Shown here piece by piece: positions 1-8,929 of a stretch of 64,000 bases of DNA. The position numbers were made by a program, and so were the translations under genes. The DNA is from Cellulomonas sp. URHE0023 (GTDB lineage Bacteria; Actinomycetota; Actinomycetes; Actinomycetales; Cellulomonadaceae): contig NZ_JIAN01000005.1 of NCBI RefSeq assembly GCF_000688475.1, positions 1,674,001 through 1,738,000 on the forward strand, written 5' to 3'. Each line of letters starts with the position of its first letter. The stretch's first letter is position 1. Below the pieces are notes generated by a model that worked only from the letters and a program-made list of their open reading frames with translations, was not told where the DNA came from and did not search any database.

Positions 1-158
1 GAAAGCGGAGACACTGCCAGAATCCAACGGATCGCGCCGGACCTGGTGGACAGGGCCAGCGCTGGTGGTCACCCTAGCCTCGATCACTCCTCGCGCGCCG
101 GGATGGCAGCTTGTGGGCACTGGTGGACACCCACCGCCCGAGGGACCAGGGTGGGCGC

Positions 159-455
159 ATGCTCGTTGCCTTCTCCGTCGCCCCGCTCGGTGCGGGCGAG
201 TCCGTGACCGCCGCGGTCGCAGATGCCGTGCGCATCGTCCGCGAGTCGGGTCTGCCCAACCGGACCGACGCCATGTTCACCACCCTCGAAGGGGAGTGGG
301 ACGAGGTGATGGACGTGGTGAAGCGGGCCACGGAAGCCGTCGGCCGGCACGGCCACCGGGTCAGCCTGGTCCTCAAGGCCGACATCCGCCCGGGCCGCAC
401 GGGCGAGCTCACCGGGAAGGTCGCGCGGGTGGAGAAGGCGCTCGAGCAGCACTGA
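159..455 (+). CDS. MTH1187/YkoF-like thiamine-binding family protein
   Basis: A 98-residue protein of the MTH1187 (DUF77) family, small ferredoxin-like-fold proteins whose characterised members bind thiamine or related pyrimidines. The sequence opens [11 protein letters not shown] and carries the typical acidic central segment ([16 protein letters not shown]) and a closing [13 protein letters not shown] strand. I chose the ATG at 159 rather than a GTG 48 bases upstream, because the family begins with the LVAFSV strand and the extra upstream residues look non-coding. No neighbouring thiamine genes are visible, so ligand and role are inferred from family only. Confidence 0.8.
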   Translation: MLVAFSVAPLGAGESVTAAVADAVRIVRESGLPNRTDAMFTTLEGEWDEVMDVVKRATEAVGRHGHRVSLVLKADIRPGRTGELTGKVARVEKALEQH

Positions 456-674
456 GCGGACCGCCACCCGGGTGTGCGATCGACCACGATCGGGGTGTGG
501 GAATTGTCGCATCCGGGTGATCGTGCGCACCTGGTGCCGACAGGCCGCCCCGACCGGCTGACGCGTCCGGTCCGCTGTGGGACAGTGTGCTCGCACGCGT
601 GAGCAGGACGGGCTCCGCGGGCGACCAGAACTGATCGTGGGTGGGCGGCGGCGCGCCCAGGAAGGCCGGGACCG

Positions 675-2264
675 ATGCCCATCTTCGAGCTCGACGAGGG
701 CAGACCGCGCCTTGTCCAGCCGATGCAGCCCCTGGCCGGGTCGTTCGCTCAGGAGACTGCCGCACTCCTCACGGACCACCTCGCTGCGATCGCCGGTGAG
801 CCCCTGTTCGCCGTCCGCTCCCGGACCTCGTCACCCGACCACGCGGACCTCCCGGCGCTCCTCGCGCTCGATGCGACGGGCCGTGCGGTCGTGCTGGACG
901 TGGTCCAGGTCGTCGACGACGACGCGATCGTCTCGTCCCTGCGGCACGCGGGTGCGGCGGCGCGGATGACGACGACGGACCTGGCCCGCGCCTACCACCC
1001 GGACCCGTCGCGCTTCGCCGTCGACTTCGCGGCGTTCCGTGAGCAGGCCGCCTACGGTGCGCAGTCGACGCGCCGCGAGGGCGTCCGACTGATCGTGCTG
1101 TGCTCCGAGGTTGCGGCCGAGGCGGGCGACACCTTGTCGTTCCTGCGCGGTCCGGGTCGGCACGTCGACGTGCTCCAGGTCGGCGTCGTCCGCGGTGAGG
1201 ACGAGCGCCGCCTGCTGGACGTGTCGCCGCTGGCCACGCACGAGGGCGGCCGGCGGTCCGTAGAACCGACCGCGTTGAGGCTCGTGCGCGCGAGCGAGGG
1301 CTTTGCCGGACCGGCAGCCTCCGCGCCACGCAAGCCGTCATCCGGCGAGCTCCGCTCGGTGGCTCCGCCTCCTCCCGCGCCGTCGAACCTGACCGAGCCG
1401 ACGCCGATCGTCCGCCGCGCGGTGCCGGTGGAGGCACCGGCAGACGACCCGACGCTCACGCAGCGGACGGGACGCGACGAAGCGCCCCGCGCGAAGGACC
1501 CGGTCCCGTCGCCCCAGCCGGTCTGGAAGTACGAGCCCGAGCGCATCGCGCCCCAGGCTCCCCGCACCCAGGAGACCGCCCGGTCGACGCACGAGGCGCC
1601 GACCACCTTGACGCCGGTCGTCGGCCTGCGCGCGGCTCAGCAGCAGCGACCCCCTCGTGACCGGGCGACCGCGGACCACGTGCCCGCCGAGAGCGCATCG
1701 TGGGACCTGTCCAACGACGTCCCGGGCCCGCGCCCGTTCCTGACGGAGCACAGCAGCAACCACGCCGACGCGCCCGCCAACGACCAGGTCACCCGCTCCG
1801 CACAGCCCACCGAGACGTCCGACGTCGCCGAGGCGTCCGACCTCGAGCAGGAGGTCGAGCAGGGACTTCCCGAGCTCGACCGCTCGGCGCCCGGGACGCA
1901 GCCGCTGCGCCCCACGCGCCCGGTCACCCGCCCGTCCACGCTGCCCGTCGAGCACTACGGCGGTCCGGAACGGTTCTCCGCGGCAGGCCTCCCGCTGGCG
2001 CTGCCCGAGCTCGCGACGCTCGCGAAGAGCCGCCGTGCGGTCACCACGCTGGTCTGGGTCCGTGCGCGTCGGGGGCAGCGGATCGAGGCGATGCTCCGCT
2101 CGGACGGCCTGATCGAGCTGCCGACGGGTGAGGTCTACTCCGACCCCGACACGGCCGCGTCCGTGGCCGTCGCGTCCGAGAACGCGGTCGACGGCTGGCG
2201 TGCGTGGCGCCTGGGCGAGGGCGGTCCGACGCTCGCAGAGGCGACGGGCGTCATCCACCCCTGA
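675..2264 (+). CDS. RAMA-domain protein with degenerate nuclease-like N-terminus
   Basis: A 529-residue protein with three parts. Residues about 1-130 resemble the PD-(D/E)xK-like fold found in restriction-associated proteins: the family pattern of PDL..LD..GR.VVVEVK is recognisable, but the ExK step reads LDVVQV here, so the catalytic residues look lost. Residues about 190-430 are a Pro/Ala-rich, low-complexity linker. The last ~95 residues (RRAVTTLVWVRARRGQ ... DGWRAWRLGEG) fit a RAMA domain, a module known from restriction-modification proteins and thought to sense modified DNA. An AGGAAGG ribosome site precedes the ATG. It stands alone, without a methylase or restriction gene nearby; molecular function is not known. 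Confidence 0.65.
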   Translation: MPIFELDEGRPRLVQPMQPLAGSFAQETAALLTDHLAAIAGEPLFAVRSRTSSPDHADLPALLALDATGRAVVLDVVQVVDDDAIVSSLRHAGAAARMTTTDLARAYHPDPSRFAVDFAAFREQAAYGAQSTRREGVRLIVLCSEVAAEAGDTLSFLRGPGRHVDVLQVGVVRGEDERRLLDVSPLATHEGGRRSVEPTALRLVRASEGFAGPAASAPRKPSSGELRSVAPPPPAPSNLTEPTPIVRRAVPVEAPADDPTLTQRTGRDEAPRAKDPVPSPQPVWKYEPERIAPQAPRTQETARSTHEAPTTLTPVVGLRAAQQQRPPRDRATADHVPAESASWDLSNDVPGPRPFLTEHSSNHADAPANDQVTRSAQPTETSDVAEASDLEQEVEQGLPELDRSAPGTQPLRPTRPVTRPSTLPVEHYGGPERFSAAGLPLALPELATLAKSRRAVTTLVWVRARRGQRIEAMLRSDGLIELPTGEVYSDPDTAASVAVASENAVDGWRAWRLGEGGPTLAEATGVIHP

Positions 2265-2376
2265 CGCCTTGACCCGGCGAACCACCGGGGAGTGATGGCG
2301 GTCAGCGCGAGCGGGGGCGACGGATCCTCGTCGACCTGGTCGCGCCGACCCGCGGAGCACCGCGCACGAGGGTGCT

Positions 2377-2577
2377 GTGGCGTCCCTCACCGCACGCGAG
2401 CGGGACGTCCTCGCGTGCCTCGGCGCCGGGATGTCGAACGCCGACGTCGCCGTTGCGCTCGGCATCACCGAGGCGACCGCGAAGACGCACGTCAGCCGCG
2501 TGCTCGCCAAGCTCGGGCGCTCGTCACGGATGCAGGCGGCCGTCGTCGCCGTGGAGGCGGGCGTGACGCTCGGCTGA
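2377..2577 (+). CDS. orphan LuxR/GerE-type HTH domain, possible response-regulator remnant
   Basis: A 66-residue ORF that is essentially one LuxR-family DNA-binding helix-turn-helix: LTARERDVLACLGAGMSN, then ADVAVALGITEATAKTHVSR with the recognition helix, then VLAKLGRSSRMQAAV. In NarL-type regulators this domain follows a receiver domain. The same frame is open back to a stop at 2293 but encodes no receiver-like sequence, and the only plausible start is the GTG just before the domain. It may be a truncated response regulator or a genuine stand-alone HTH protein. No clear ribosome binding site is visible. Confidence 0.55.
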   Translation: MASLTARERDVLACLGAGMSNADVAVALGITEATAKTHVSRVLAKLGRSSRMQAAVVAVEAGVTLG

Positions 2578-2690
2578 GCCGGCAGCCGTGTCGAGCAGTG
2601 CTGCGGAAGTGGTCGGACCGGGGAACTTTGCGATCCGTCGCACCGGCCGATGAGAGGGGCACCGTCCCCTCCGAACGAAAGGCCCGACCG

Positions 2691-2849
2691 ATGGCTGTCA
2701 CGACGCGGCACGAGAGCGTGCTCGTCGAGCTCAGTGCGCTGCGTGCGACGGGGACCCGTCCCGACGGGCACCCCTTGAGCGAGGCGACCCTGCGTGCGCT
2801 CGACCACGACATCGCCCTCCTCGAGGCGCTCCTCGCGCAGGCCCGCTGA
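2691..2849 (+). CDS. small hypothetical protein (52 aa)
   Basis: A short ORF, MAVTTRHESVLVEL onward, ending IALLEALLAQAR. A GAAAGG ribosome site sits eight bases before the ATG and the codon usage is typical of neighbouring genes, which supports translation. The sequence is charged, probably helical, with no signal peptide or membrane segment. I do not recognise a family. Its stop lies three bases before the end of the convergent hydrolase gene. Confidence 0.45.
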   Translation: MAVTTRHESVLVELSALRATGTRPDGHPLSEATLRALDHDIALLEALLAQAR

Positions 2850-2852
2850 GCG

Positions 2853-3815
2853 TCAGCCCCAGCCGTACGCGGACACCCACCGGTCGATCTCGGCGTAGAA
2901 CCGCATCCGCACCGGAGGCGGCGACAGCGCCAGGTCGTGCAGGCCGTCCCGTACGCGGACGACCGTCACGTGCGACCCGAGCTGCACCGCACGGCGGGCC
3001 AGCAGCTCGACGTCCAGGACGATGTCGGCGGCACGCATGTCCTCGTTCCACCGTGGGCTGATGATCGTGCGGCTCGAGCACAGCATGAGGATGGGCACGT
3101 CGATGGACAAGCCCCGGGCGACGCGTGCGTGGCCGATCGTCACGGCCCGCAACCAGCCGGCGCGCACCGGGAAGGACGGTGTCGGCCGCCAGGTCGTGTT
3201 GTACGTCCACTCGCCTCCCGAGCCCGCGTCGAGCGTGCGGGCGTAGTAGCCCGGGTCGATGTTCGGCAGTGCCGTCTTGGGCTGGAAGCGGGCGAGGCGC
3301 GCGACGGTCGGTCCGGACAGGTGGCGCAGCACCGACGACCCCTGCAGCTCGAGCCACGGGCTGTTCAGCACGAGCCCGCTCAGGGCGCCCGGATGCCGGT
3401 GTGCCCACAGGGACGCGACCAGGCCGCCGGTCGAGTGGCCCATGACCATGACCCGCGCGCGCACCCCCAGCTCGGTGCGGATGACGTCGAGAGATGCTTC
3501 GAGCTCCTCGTCGTACGTGTCCAGGTCGTCGACGTAGCCCGGGGTCTGGTGCGGGCGCAGGCTGCGACCGAACTTGCGCAGGTCCAGCGCGTAGAACGCG
3601 GCGCCGCGGGCGTTCCAGTGCTCCGCGAGTCCCGTCTGGAAGAAGTAGTCCGACCAGCCGTGGACGTAGAGGATCGCGCGTGACGGTCGCAGCGGCACCG
3701 GCGTGGGCGGGGAGTACCTGACGAGCGTGGCGACGACCGCCCCCTCGTCGTCCGGGCGCAGCTCGAGCGTCCGGGCCTCGTAGTCCGGCCCGAGGACGTC
3801 GGGCTCCCAGGTCAC
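2853..3815 (-). CDS. alpha/beta hydrolase (serine aminopeptidase S33-like)
   Basis: A 320-residue cytosolic alpha/beta-hydrolase of the monoacylglycerol-lipase/lysophospholipase (Hydrolase_4) type. The oxyanion region LYVHGWSDYFFQTG occurs near residues 49-62, the nucleophile elbow GHSTGG places Ser128, and the catalytic His is H293 in GLHDLAL. The GTG start overlaps the stop of the upstream oxidoreductase gene by four bases (GTGA), indicating one transcript and translational coupling. The exact ester or amide substrate cannot be told from sequence. Confidence 0.85.
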   Translation of the reverse strand: MTWEPDVLGPDYEARTLELRPDDEGAVVATLVRYSPPTPVPLRPSRAILYVHGWSDYFFQTGLAEHWNARGAAFYALDLRKFGRSLRPHQTPGYVDDLDTYDEELEASLDVIRTELGVRARVMVMGHSTGGLVASLWAHRHPGALSGLVLNSPWLELQGSSVLRHLSGPTVARLARFQPKTALPNIDPGYYARTLDAGSGGEWTYNTTWRPTPSFPVRAGWLRAVTIGHARVARGLSIDVPILMLCSSRTIISPRWNEDMRAADIVLDVELLARRAVQLGSHVTVVRVRDGLHDLALSPPPVRMRFYAEIDRWVSAYGWG

Positions 3816-4756
3816 ACGCCGACCTCGAGGACGACCTTGCCGGTCTGGGTGCCCTCCCACAGCCGGCTCAGCGCCGTGCCCGCCTCCAGGAGGGGGAACG
3901 TCGAGTCCACCAGCGGCCGCACACCCGTGCGCGCCAGGAACGCGAGCAGGTGCTCGAGGTCGTTCCGCGATCCCATGGTCGTGCCCGCCACGGTGATCTC
4001 CTGGAAGAAGATCCGGGTCAGCTCGGCGGGTGCCGCGTCGCCGCTCGTCGCCCCGGCGACCACGATGATCCCGCCCGGCTTCACGGACCGTACCGAGTGC
4101 GACCAGGTCGCCTTGCCGACCGACTCCAGGACCACGTCGACCCGGGGGACGCGTGCCCCGGGTTCCACCGCGGCGGCGGCCCCGAGGGCCAACGCCCTGT
4201 CGCGGCGCTCCGGGTCGCGACCCGTCACGACCACCTCGAGCCCGGCCGCGTTCCCGAGCAGGATCGCCGCCGTGGCGAGCCCGCCCCCGGAGCCCTGCAC
4301 GAGCACCCGCTGGCCGGGGGTGGCGCGGCCCGTCACGAACAGCATCCGGTAGGCCGTGAGCCACGCGGTGGGCAGGCAGGCCGCCTCGACGAAGGACAGC
4401 TGTGACGGCTTGTCGACGAGGTTCGAGGTCGGGACGAGGACCTGCTCGGCGAGGGTCCCGTCGTAGCGCTCGGACAGCAGGGAGCGTGGCTCGTCGCCGA
4501 GCTGGACCACCCCGTGCACGACGACTTCACGACCGTCCGCGGTGACACCTGAGGCATCGGTGCCCAGGATCATCGGCAGCTGCTCGGCGCGCAGACCGAC
4601 ACCGCGCAGGGACCAGAGGTCGTGGTGGTTGAGCGCGGCCGCTCGGACGTCGACGACCGTCCAGCCCTCCCGGGGCGTCGGGGCGGGGCGTTCCCCCACC
4701 ACCAGCCCGTTCAACGGCGTGGTCGGGTCGAAGCTGGCGGCGTAGGCGGCGATCAC
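3812..4756 (-). CDS. zinc-binding-dehydrogenase-family (MDR) oxidoreductase, quinone-reductase-like
   Basis: A 314-residue medium-chain dehydrogenase/reductase. It has the GroES-like N-terminal domain (ALNHHDLW, LGTDASG) and an NAD(P)-binding Rossmann domain (VLVQGSGGGLATAAI, VVVTGRDPERRDRALALGA). The structural zinc cysteine cluster of true alcohol dehydrogenases is absent, as in quinone oxidoreductase/enoyl-reductase-like MDRs. First gene of a two-gene unit with the downstream hydrolase, and divergent from the DUF5995 gene 56 bases away, so the promoters must lie in that short gap. Substrate unknown. Confidence 0.85.
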   Translation of the reverse strand: MIAAYAASFDPTTPLNGLVVGERPAPTPREGWTVVDVRAAALNHHDLWSLRGVGLRAEQLPMILGTDASGVTADGREVVVHGVVQLGDEPRSLLSERYDGTLAEQVLVPTSNLVDKPSQLSFVEAACLPTAWLTAYRMLFVTGRATPGQRVLVQGSGGGLATAAILLGNAAGLEVVVTGRDPERRDRALALGAAAAVEPGARVPRVDVVLESVGKATWSHSVRSVKPGGIIVVAGATSGDAAPAELTRIFFQEITVAGTTMGSRNDLEHLLAFLARTGVRPLVDSTFPLLEAGTALSRLWEGTQTGKVVLEVGV

Positions 4757-4812
4757 GGCCCCAACGTAGCCGGAGGTTCCCCCGCACCGCCCGGACCTGT
4801 GATCCTGGGCGG

Positions 4813-5502
4813 ATGACCAGCGGATCGGAGAAGATCGGGCGCGTCGTCGCCGACATGGACAGGGTCCGCGCAGGGCTTCCTCGCACGGACGGGATCGGAG
4901 TCTTCCTCGACGTCTACCGTCGCGTGACCGCGCTCGTCGCGCTCAGGGTCACCGACGGCACGTTCCAGGACCCGGCGTTCACCGAGGACCTGGACGTGCG
5001 TTTCGCGGACCTGTTCCTCGACGTGCCGGCGGACCTCGTCGCCCGGCGCCCGGTGTCGAAGGCATGGGAGCCGTTGGTCGAGCGCCGGGCCGTGCGCCGG
5101 ATCCTGCCCATCCAGTTCGCGCTGGCCGGGATGAACGCCCACATCAACCACGACCTCGCGCTCGCGGTCGTCGCCACCTGCACGGCGCGATCGTGCGAGC
5201 CCGACGACGGGTCCATCCACAGGGACTTCGAGGAGGTCAACGCGGTGCTCGCCGAGATCGTGCGCCCGATCCGCGACTCGTTCCTCGACCAGGCGATCGT
5301 CACGCACGGCGCGGCCGTCGCACCGCTGGCGGACCTGGTGAGCAACTTCTCGATCGACAAGGCACGCGACGCCGCCTGGGTCTCCGCGCTGACGCTGTGG
5401 CACCTGCGCGACATCCCGTTCCTGGAGCGGGCGGCGCGCGACACGTTGGCGCGGACCGTCGGGCTGGTGAGCCGTCAGCTCCTGACGGTGGTCGTGCTCT
5501 AG
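4813..5502 (+). CDS. DUF5995 family protein
   Basis: A 229-residue protein matching the actinobacterial DUF5995 family, recognisable from the segment AWEPLVERRAVRRILPIQFALAGM followed by NAHINHDLALAVVATC and a closing ALTLWHLRDIPFLER. The invariant-looking His and Asp in HINHD suggest a metal or cofactor site, but that is inference; no biochemical role is known to me. Its TAG stop overlaps the stop codon of the convergent gene through a shared CTAG. Confidence 0.75.
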   Translation: MTSGSEKIGRVVADMDRVRAGLPRTDGIGVFLDVYRRVTALVALRVTDGTFQDPAFTEDLDVRFADLFLDVPADLVARRPVSKAWEPLVERRAVRRILPIQFALAGMNAHINHDLALAVVATCTARSCEPDDGSIHRDFEEVNAVLAEIVRPIRDSFLDQAIVTHGAAVAPLADLVSNFSIDKARDAAWVSALTLWHLRDIPFLERAARDTLARTVGLVSRQLLTVVVL

Positions 5503-6212
5503 AGAAGGGGCAGCATCCGACCCAGGTCCGGGACGGCCTCGCTGGTGTAGCGCGCGTGCAGCGCCGCGGCCAGCTCGTCGACGTCGTAGGGCTGGCGGCC
5601 CGCGGCGAGGCGGACCCAGCGGCGTGCGTCGCTGACCTCGAGGTCCCAGCCGCCGCGCGCGACGACGATCCGCAGCAGCGCGTCGGCGACGAGCCGCAGG
5701 GCACCGGCGTCCACGGGGTCCACCCCGCGTGGCACCGACCGCGCGAGGTCGTCGGCGTGCACGACGAGCTCCAGGACCCGCGACACGGTCATCGTGCTCA
5801 GCAGCACCGGTCCGCGCCGGGCCTGCACCACGCGGTCCTCTGCACCCAGCTCGTCGAGCCGGTCGAACGCCGCCTGCGCGCGCTGGTCGACCGCACCGAG
5901 CGGGTCGTCGGCGATCTCGATCGCGAGGTCTCGCGTGACCTGTGCGATGTTCGCCGCACGCTCGGCGTAGGTGCCCACGTACTCGCCGAGCGTGAGGGGC
6001 ACCGTGCCGTCGGGCAGCGGTACGCACACGGCGAGCGCCTCCATCGCACGGCCGAGGTGCGCGACGAGCTCCGAGACGGTCCAGCCGTCCAGCACCGACG
6101 GCTCGTCGGCCACCTGGTCGTCGACGACCTCACCCACCCAGCGACGCAGCCGGATCCACTGGTCGTGCAGGGCGGCGGTTGCGTCGGCGAGCTCACCGGA
6201 GGGCGTAGACAT
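5499..6212 (-). CDS. maleylpyruvate isomerase N-terminal / mycothiol-dependent enzyme family protein
   Basis: About 237 residues, with the four-helix DinB/MDMPI_N pattern of mycothiol-dependent maleylpyruvate isomerase-like proteins: LHDQWIRLRRWV, VLDGWTVSELVAHLGRAMEAL, and the later helix MTVSRVLELVVHADDLARSV, where His residues normally bind metal. The C-terminal part (WVRLAAGRQPYDVDELAAAL) matches the second domain of the family. The start is the ATG at 6212; another in-frame ATG three codons upstream is possible. It follows metX by 84 bases on the same strand. Fits a mycothiol producer (mshA is in this window); substrate unknown. Confidence 0.75.
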   Translation of the reverse strand: MSTPSGELADATAALHDQWIRLRRWVGEVVDDQVADEPSVLDGWTVSELVAHLGRAMEALAVCVPLPDGTVPLTLGEYVGTYAERAANIAQVTRDLAIEIADDPLGAVDQRAQAAFDRLDELGAEDRVVQARRGPVLLSTMTVSRVLELVVHADDLARSVPRGVDPVDAGALRLVADALLRIVVARGGWDLEVSDARRWVRLAAGRQPYDVDELAAALHARYTSEAVPDLGRMLPLL

Positions 6213-6296
6213 GCCGCCCATCCTGGCGGTCGGTGCGCGATGCGTCGAGGTCGTCGCGCGCGACGCGCCGCGGGTGCCCATACGCGATGAGCGAGC

Positions 6297-7580
6297 TCAC
6301 GGACGGTGGCGGGCGCCGGTCTCCAGGAACTCGTTGACCAGCGAGCCGACGAGCTGCTCCTCGATCAGGAACCCGTCGTGGCCGTAGTCCGAGTGGACCG
6401 TGCGCAGCACCGCCCCGGGGATGCCGTCGGCGATCCGCTGGGACTGCGCGGGGGGGAAGAGCCGGTCGCTGTCGACCGCGATCACGAGGGTGCGGGCCGT
6501 CACGGCGGCGAGGGCCTCGCGCACGCCCCCGCGGTCACGGCCCAGGTCGTGCGTGATCATCGTGCGCGTGAGGATCACGTAGGTGTTGGCGTCGAACCGA
6601 CGCGCGAGCTTGTCGCCGTGGTGGTCGAGGTAGGACTGCACGGCGAACCGACCGCCCTCGAGCGGCTCCTCGGCGCCCTGCGGGATGCGCCCGAACCTCT
6701 GGTCCAGCTCGACCGCGCTGCGGTAGGTCTGGTGTGCGATCTGCCGGGCCAGCCCGAGACCGATGTGCGGGCCCTCGCCGTCGGGCGCGTCGTAGTAGTC
6801 GCCCTCGCGGTAGTGCGGGTCGGCGCGGATCGCGGCGATCTGGGTGTGGAAGCCGGCGATCTGGTCGCCCGAGGTCTGCGCGGCCGTGGCGATCGCCGCG
6901 ATGGCGTCGACCCGGTCGGGTGCGGTGGCGGCCCATTCCAGGACGCGCAGCCCGCCGAGCGAGGCGCCGATGACCAGCGCCCAGGAGTCGATGCCGAGCA
7001 GGTCCGCGAGGCGGATCTCGGCGGCCACCTGGTCACGGACGGTCAGCAACGGGAAGCGGCCACCCCAGGGGCGGCCGTCGGGGGAGACCGAGGCTGGACC
7101 CGTGGAGCCCTGACAACCACCGAGCACGTTGGGCGCGACCACGAACCAGCGGTCGGTGTCGATCGGCGCACCCGGCCCGATCATGGACTGCCACCAGCCG
7201 GGGGTCGGGTGACCGTCGCCGGCCGGACCGGTCACGTGGGAGTCACCTGTCAGTGCGTGCAGGACGAGGACCGCGTTGCTGCCGTCCTCGTTCAGGGTGC
7301 CCCACGTCTCGTAGGCCAGCCGCACGGCCGGCAGCCGCCCGCCGGACTCCAGGGCGAAGGGACCGAGGTCGGCGAACTGCCGACGGCCCACCGGGTCGCC
7401 GTCGCGCCACGCGCTGCTCGCCCGGACGGGCGGCTCGCCGGATGGCTGGGGACGCGACGCGAGCGTCGAGGGACGGGCGCGCGGGCCCTGGAAGAGCGGG
7501 CGCGCGGCCGAGCCGCCCGTGCCTTCAGTGGTGGACGACCCAGAAGGCACAGGCGGCGTCGGCTGCGTACCAGAACTCAT
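6297..7580 (-). CDS. metX: homoserine O-acetyltransferase
   Basis: MetX transfers an acetyl group from acetyl-CoA to homoserine, the first committed step of direct-sulfhydrylation methionine synthesis. The 427-residue protein has the alpha/beta-hydrolase core with nucleophile Ser207 in GASLGG, probable acid Asp372 in DSDRLFPP and His401 in YGHDGF, plus the family segments LHALTGDSHV and NVLGGCQGSTGP. The first ~60 residues are a Pro/Ser-rich extension beyond the usual start; the ATG at 7580 is used because it lies seven bases after the metY stop. Forms an operon with metY, whose product consumes O-acetylhomoserine. Some members accept succinyl-CoA, which cannot be excluded here. Confidence 0.95.
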   Translation of the reverse strand: MSSGTQPTPPVPSGSSTTEGTGGSAARPLFQGPRARPSTLASRPQPSGEPPVRASSAWRDGDPVGRRQFADLGPFALESGGRLPAVRLAYETWGTLNEDGSNAVLVLHALTGDSHVTGPAGDGHPTPGWWQSMIGPGAPIDTDRWFVVAPNVLGGCQGSTGPASVSPDGRPWGGRFPLLTVRDQVAAEIRLADLLGIDSWALVIGASLGGLRVLEWAATAPDRVDAIAAIATAAQTSGDQIAGFHTQIAAIRADPHYREGDYYDAPDGEGPHIGLGLARQIAHQTYRSAVELDQRFGRIPQGAEEPLEGGRFAVQSYLDHHGDKLARRFDANTYVILTRTMITHDLGRDRGGVREALAAVTARTLVIAVDSDRLFPPAQSQRIADGIPGAVLRTVHSDYGHDGFLIEEQLVGSLVNEFLETGARHRP

Positions 7581-7587
7581 GCGGTGA

Positions 7588-8907
7588 TCAGGCTCCCTTG
7601 GCGGCGCGGAAACCCGCGTCCAGGTCAGCAAGGATGTCATCGATGTGCTCGATCCCCACAGAGAGGCGCACGAGACCCGGGGTGACGCCCGACAGGGCCT
7701 GCTCCTGCGGCGTGAGCTGGCTGTGGGTCGTGGACGCCGGGTGGATGACGAGCGAACGCACGTCACCGATGTTGGCGACGTTCGAGTGCAGCTCGAGCGC
7801 GGACACGAACGCCTGACCCGCTTCGGTCCCACCGTCGATCTCGAACGCGATGATCGCGCCGGCGCCGCGGGGGGCGTACTTGAGCTGTGCCGCGTGCCAC
7901 GGGCTCGACTCCAGGCCCGCGTAGTGCACCCCGAGGACGTCCTCGCGTGCCTCGAGCCATGCGGCGACCTTGACGGCGTTCTCGACGTGCCGCTCTACCC
8001 GCAGCGACAGGGTCTCGATGCCTTGCGCGATGAGGAACGCGTTGAACGGCGACAACGACGAGCCGAGGTCCCGGAGCAGCTGCACACGGGCCTTGAGGAT
8101 GAACGACAGGTTGATGCCGAAGAGGCCGCCGACGCCCAGGTCCCGCGCGAACACGAGGCCGTTGTAGGACGGGTCGGGGGTGTTGTAGTTGGGGAACCGC
8201 TCCGGGTGCTGCAGGTAGTCGAACGAGCCGCCGTCGACGATCACGCCGCCGATCGCCGAGCCGTGGCCACCGAGGTACTTGGTCGCGGAGTGCACGACGA
8301 CGTCGGCGCCCCACTTCAGGGGGTTGATCAGGTAGGGCGTCGCCACGGTGTTGTCGACGACCAGGGGCACGCCGTACTCGTGCGCGACACCCGCCACGAG
8401 CTCGATGTCGAGGATGTCGGACTTGGGGTTGGGGATCGTCTCCGCGAAGAACAGCTTGGTGTTGGGACGGATCGCGTCCTTCCAGGCCTGCGCGTCGTGC
8501 GGGTCGGTGACGAACGTGGTCTCGATGCCGAGCTTGGGCAGCGTGTAGTGCAGCAGGTTGTACGTGCCGCCGTACAGCGACGGGCTGGCGACGATGTGGT
8601 CACCGGCCTCGGCGATGTTGAGGATCGCGAGGGTCTCGGCGGCCTGGCCCGAGGACACGAGGAGCGCGCCGACGCCACCCTCGAGGGACGCGATGCGGTT
8701 CTCGACGACCTCCTGGGTGGGGTTGCCGATGCGCGTGTAGATCGGACCGAGGTCCTGCAGCGCGAACCGCGCCGCCGCGACCTGGGCGTCCGGGAAGACG
8801 AAGGACGTCGTCTGGTAGATCGGCAGTGCGCGGGCGCCCGTGGCCGGGTCGGGCGTCTGGCCGGCGTGGATCTGGCGGGTCTCGAAGTTCCAGCTCTCGT
8901 TGCTCAT
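7588..8907 (-). CDS. metY: O-acetylhomoserine aminocarboxypropyltransferase (sulfhydrylase)
   Basis: A 439-residue PLP-dependent enzyme of the Cys/Met metabolism family that makes homocysteine from O-acetylhomoserine and sulfide. The Schiff-base lysine is in SATKYLGGHG, the PLP-phosphate-contacting region in YTRIGNPT and SSGQAAE, and the aspartate pairing with the PLP nitrogen in VVDNTVATPYL. Length and the opening WNFETRQIHAGQ are typical. A strong AGGAG ribosome site precedes the ATG. First gene of metY-metX; a long, potentially structured leader upstream suggests methionine- or SAM-responsive control. Confidence 0.96.
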   Translation of the reverse strand: MSNESWNFETRQIHAGQTPDPATGARALPIYQTTSFVFPDAQVAAARFALQDLGPIYTRIGNPTQEVVENRIASLEGGVGALLVSSGQAAETLAILNIAEAGDHIVASPSLYGGTYNLLHYTLPKLGIETTFVTDPHDAQAWKDAIRPNTKLFFAETIPNPKSDILDIELVAGVAHEYGVPLVVDNTVATPYLINPLKWGADVVVHSATKYLGGHGSAIGGVIVDGGSFDYLQHPERFPNYNTPDPSYNGLVFARDLGVGGLFGINLSFILKARVQLLRDLGSSLSPFNAFLIAQGIETLSLRVERHVENAVKVAAWLEAREDVLGVHYAGLESSPWHAAQLKYAPRGAGAIIAFEIDGGTEAGQAFVSALELHSNVANIGDVRSLVIHPASTTHSQLTPQEQALSGVTPGLVRLSVGIEHIDDILADLDAGFRAAKGA

Positions 8908-8929
8908 GGTCGATGCTCCTGATCGTGAT

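Noticed and set aside
769..6027. Long open frames on the strand opposite or out of frame to real genes (for example 1338-2807 minus, 4753-6027 minus)
   Set aside because: Arg/Pro/Gly-rich shadow frames typical of very high GC DNA, overlapping convincing genes and lacking domains.
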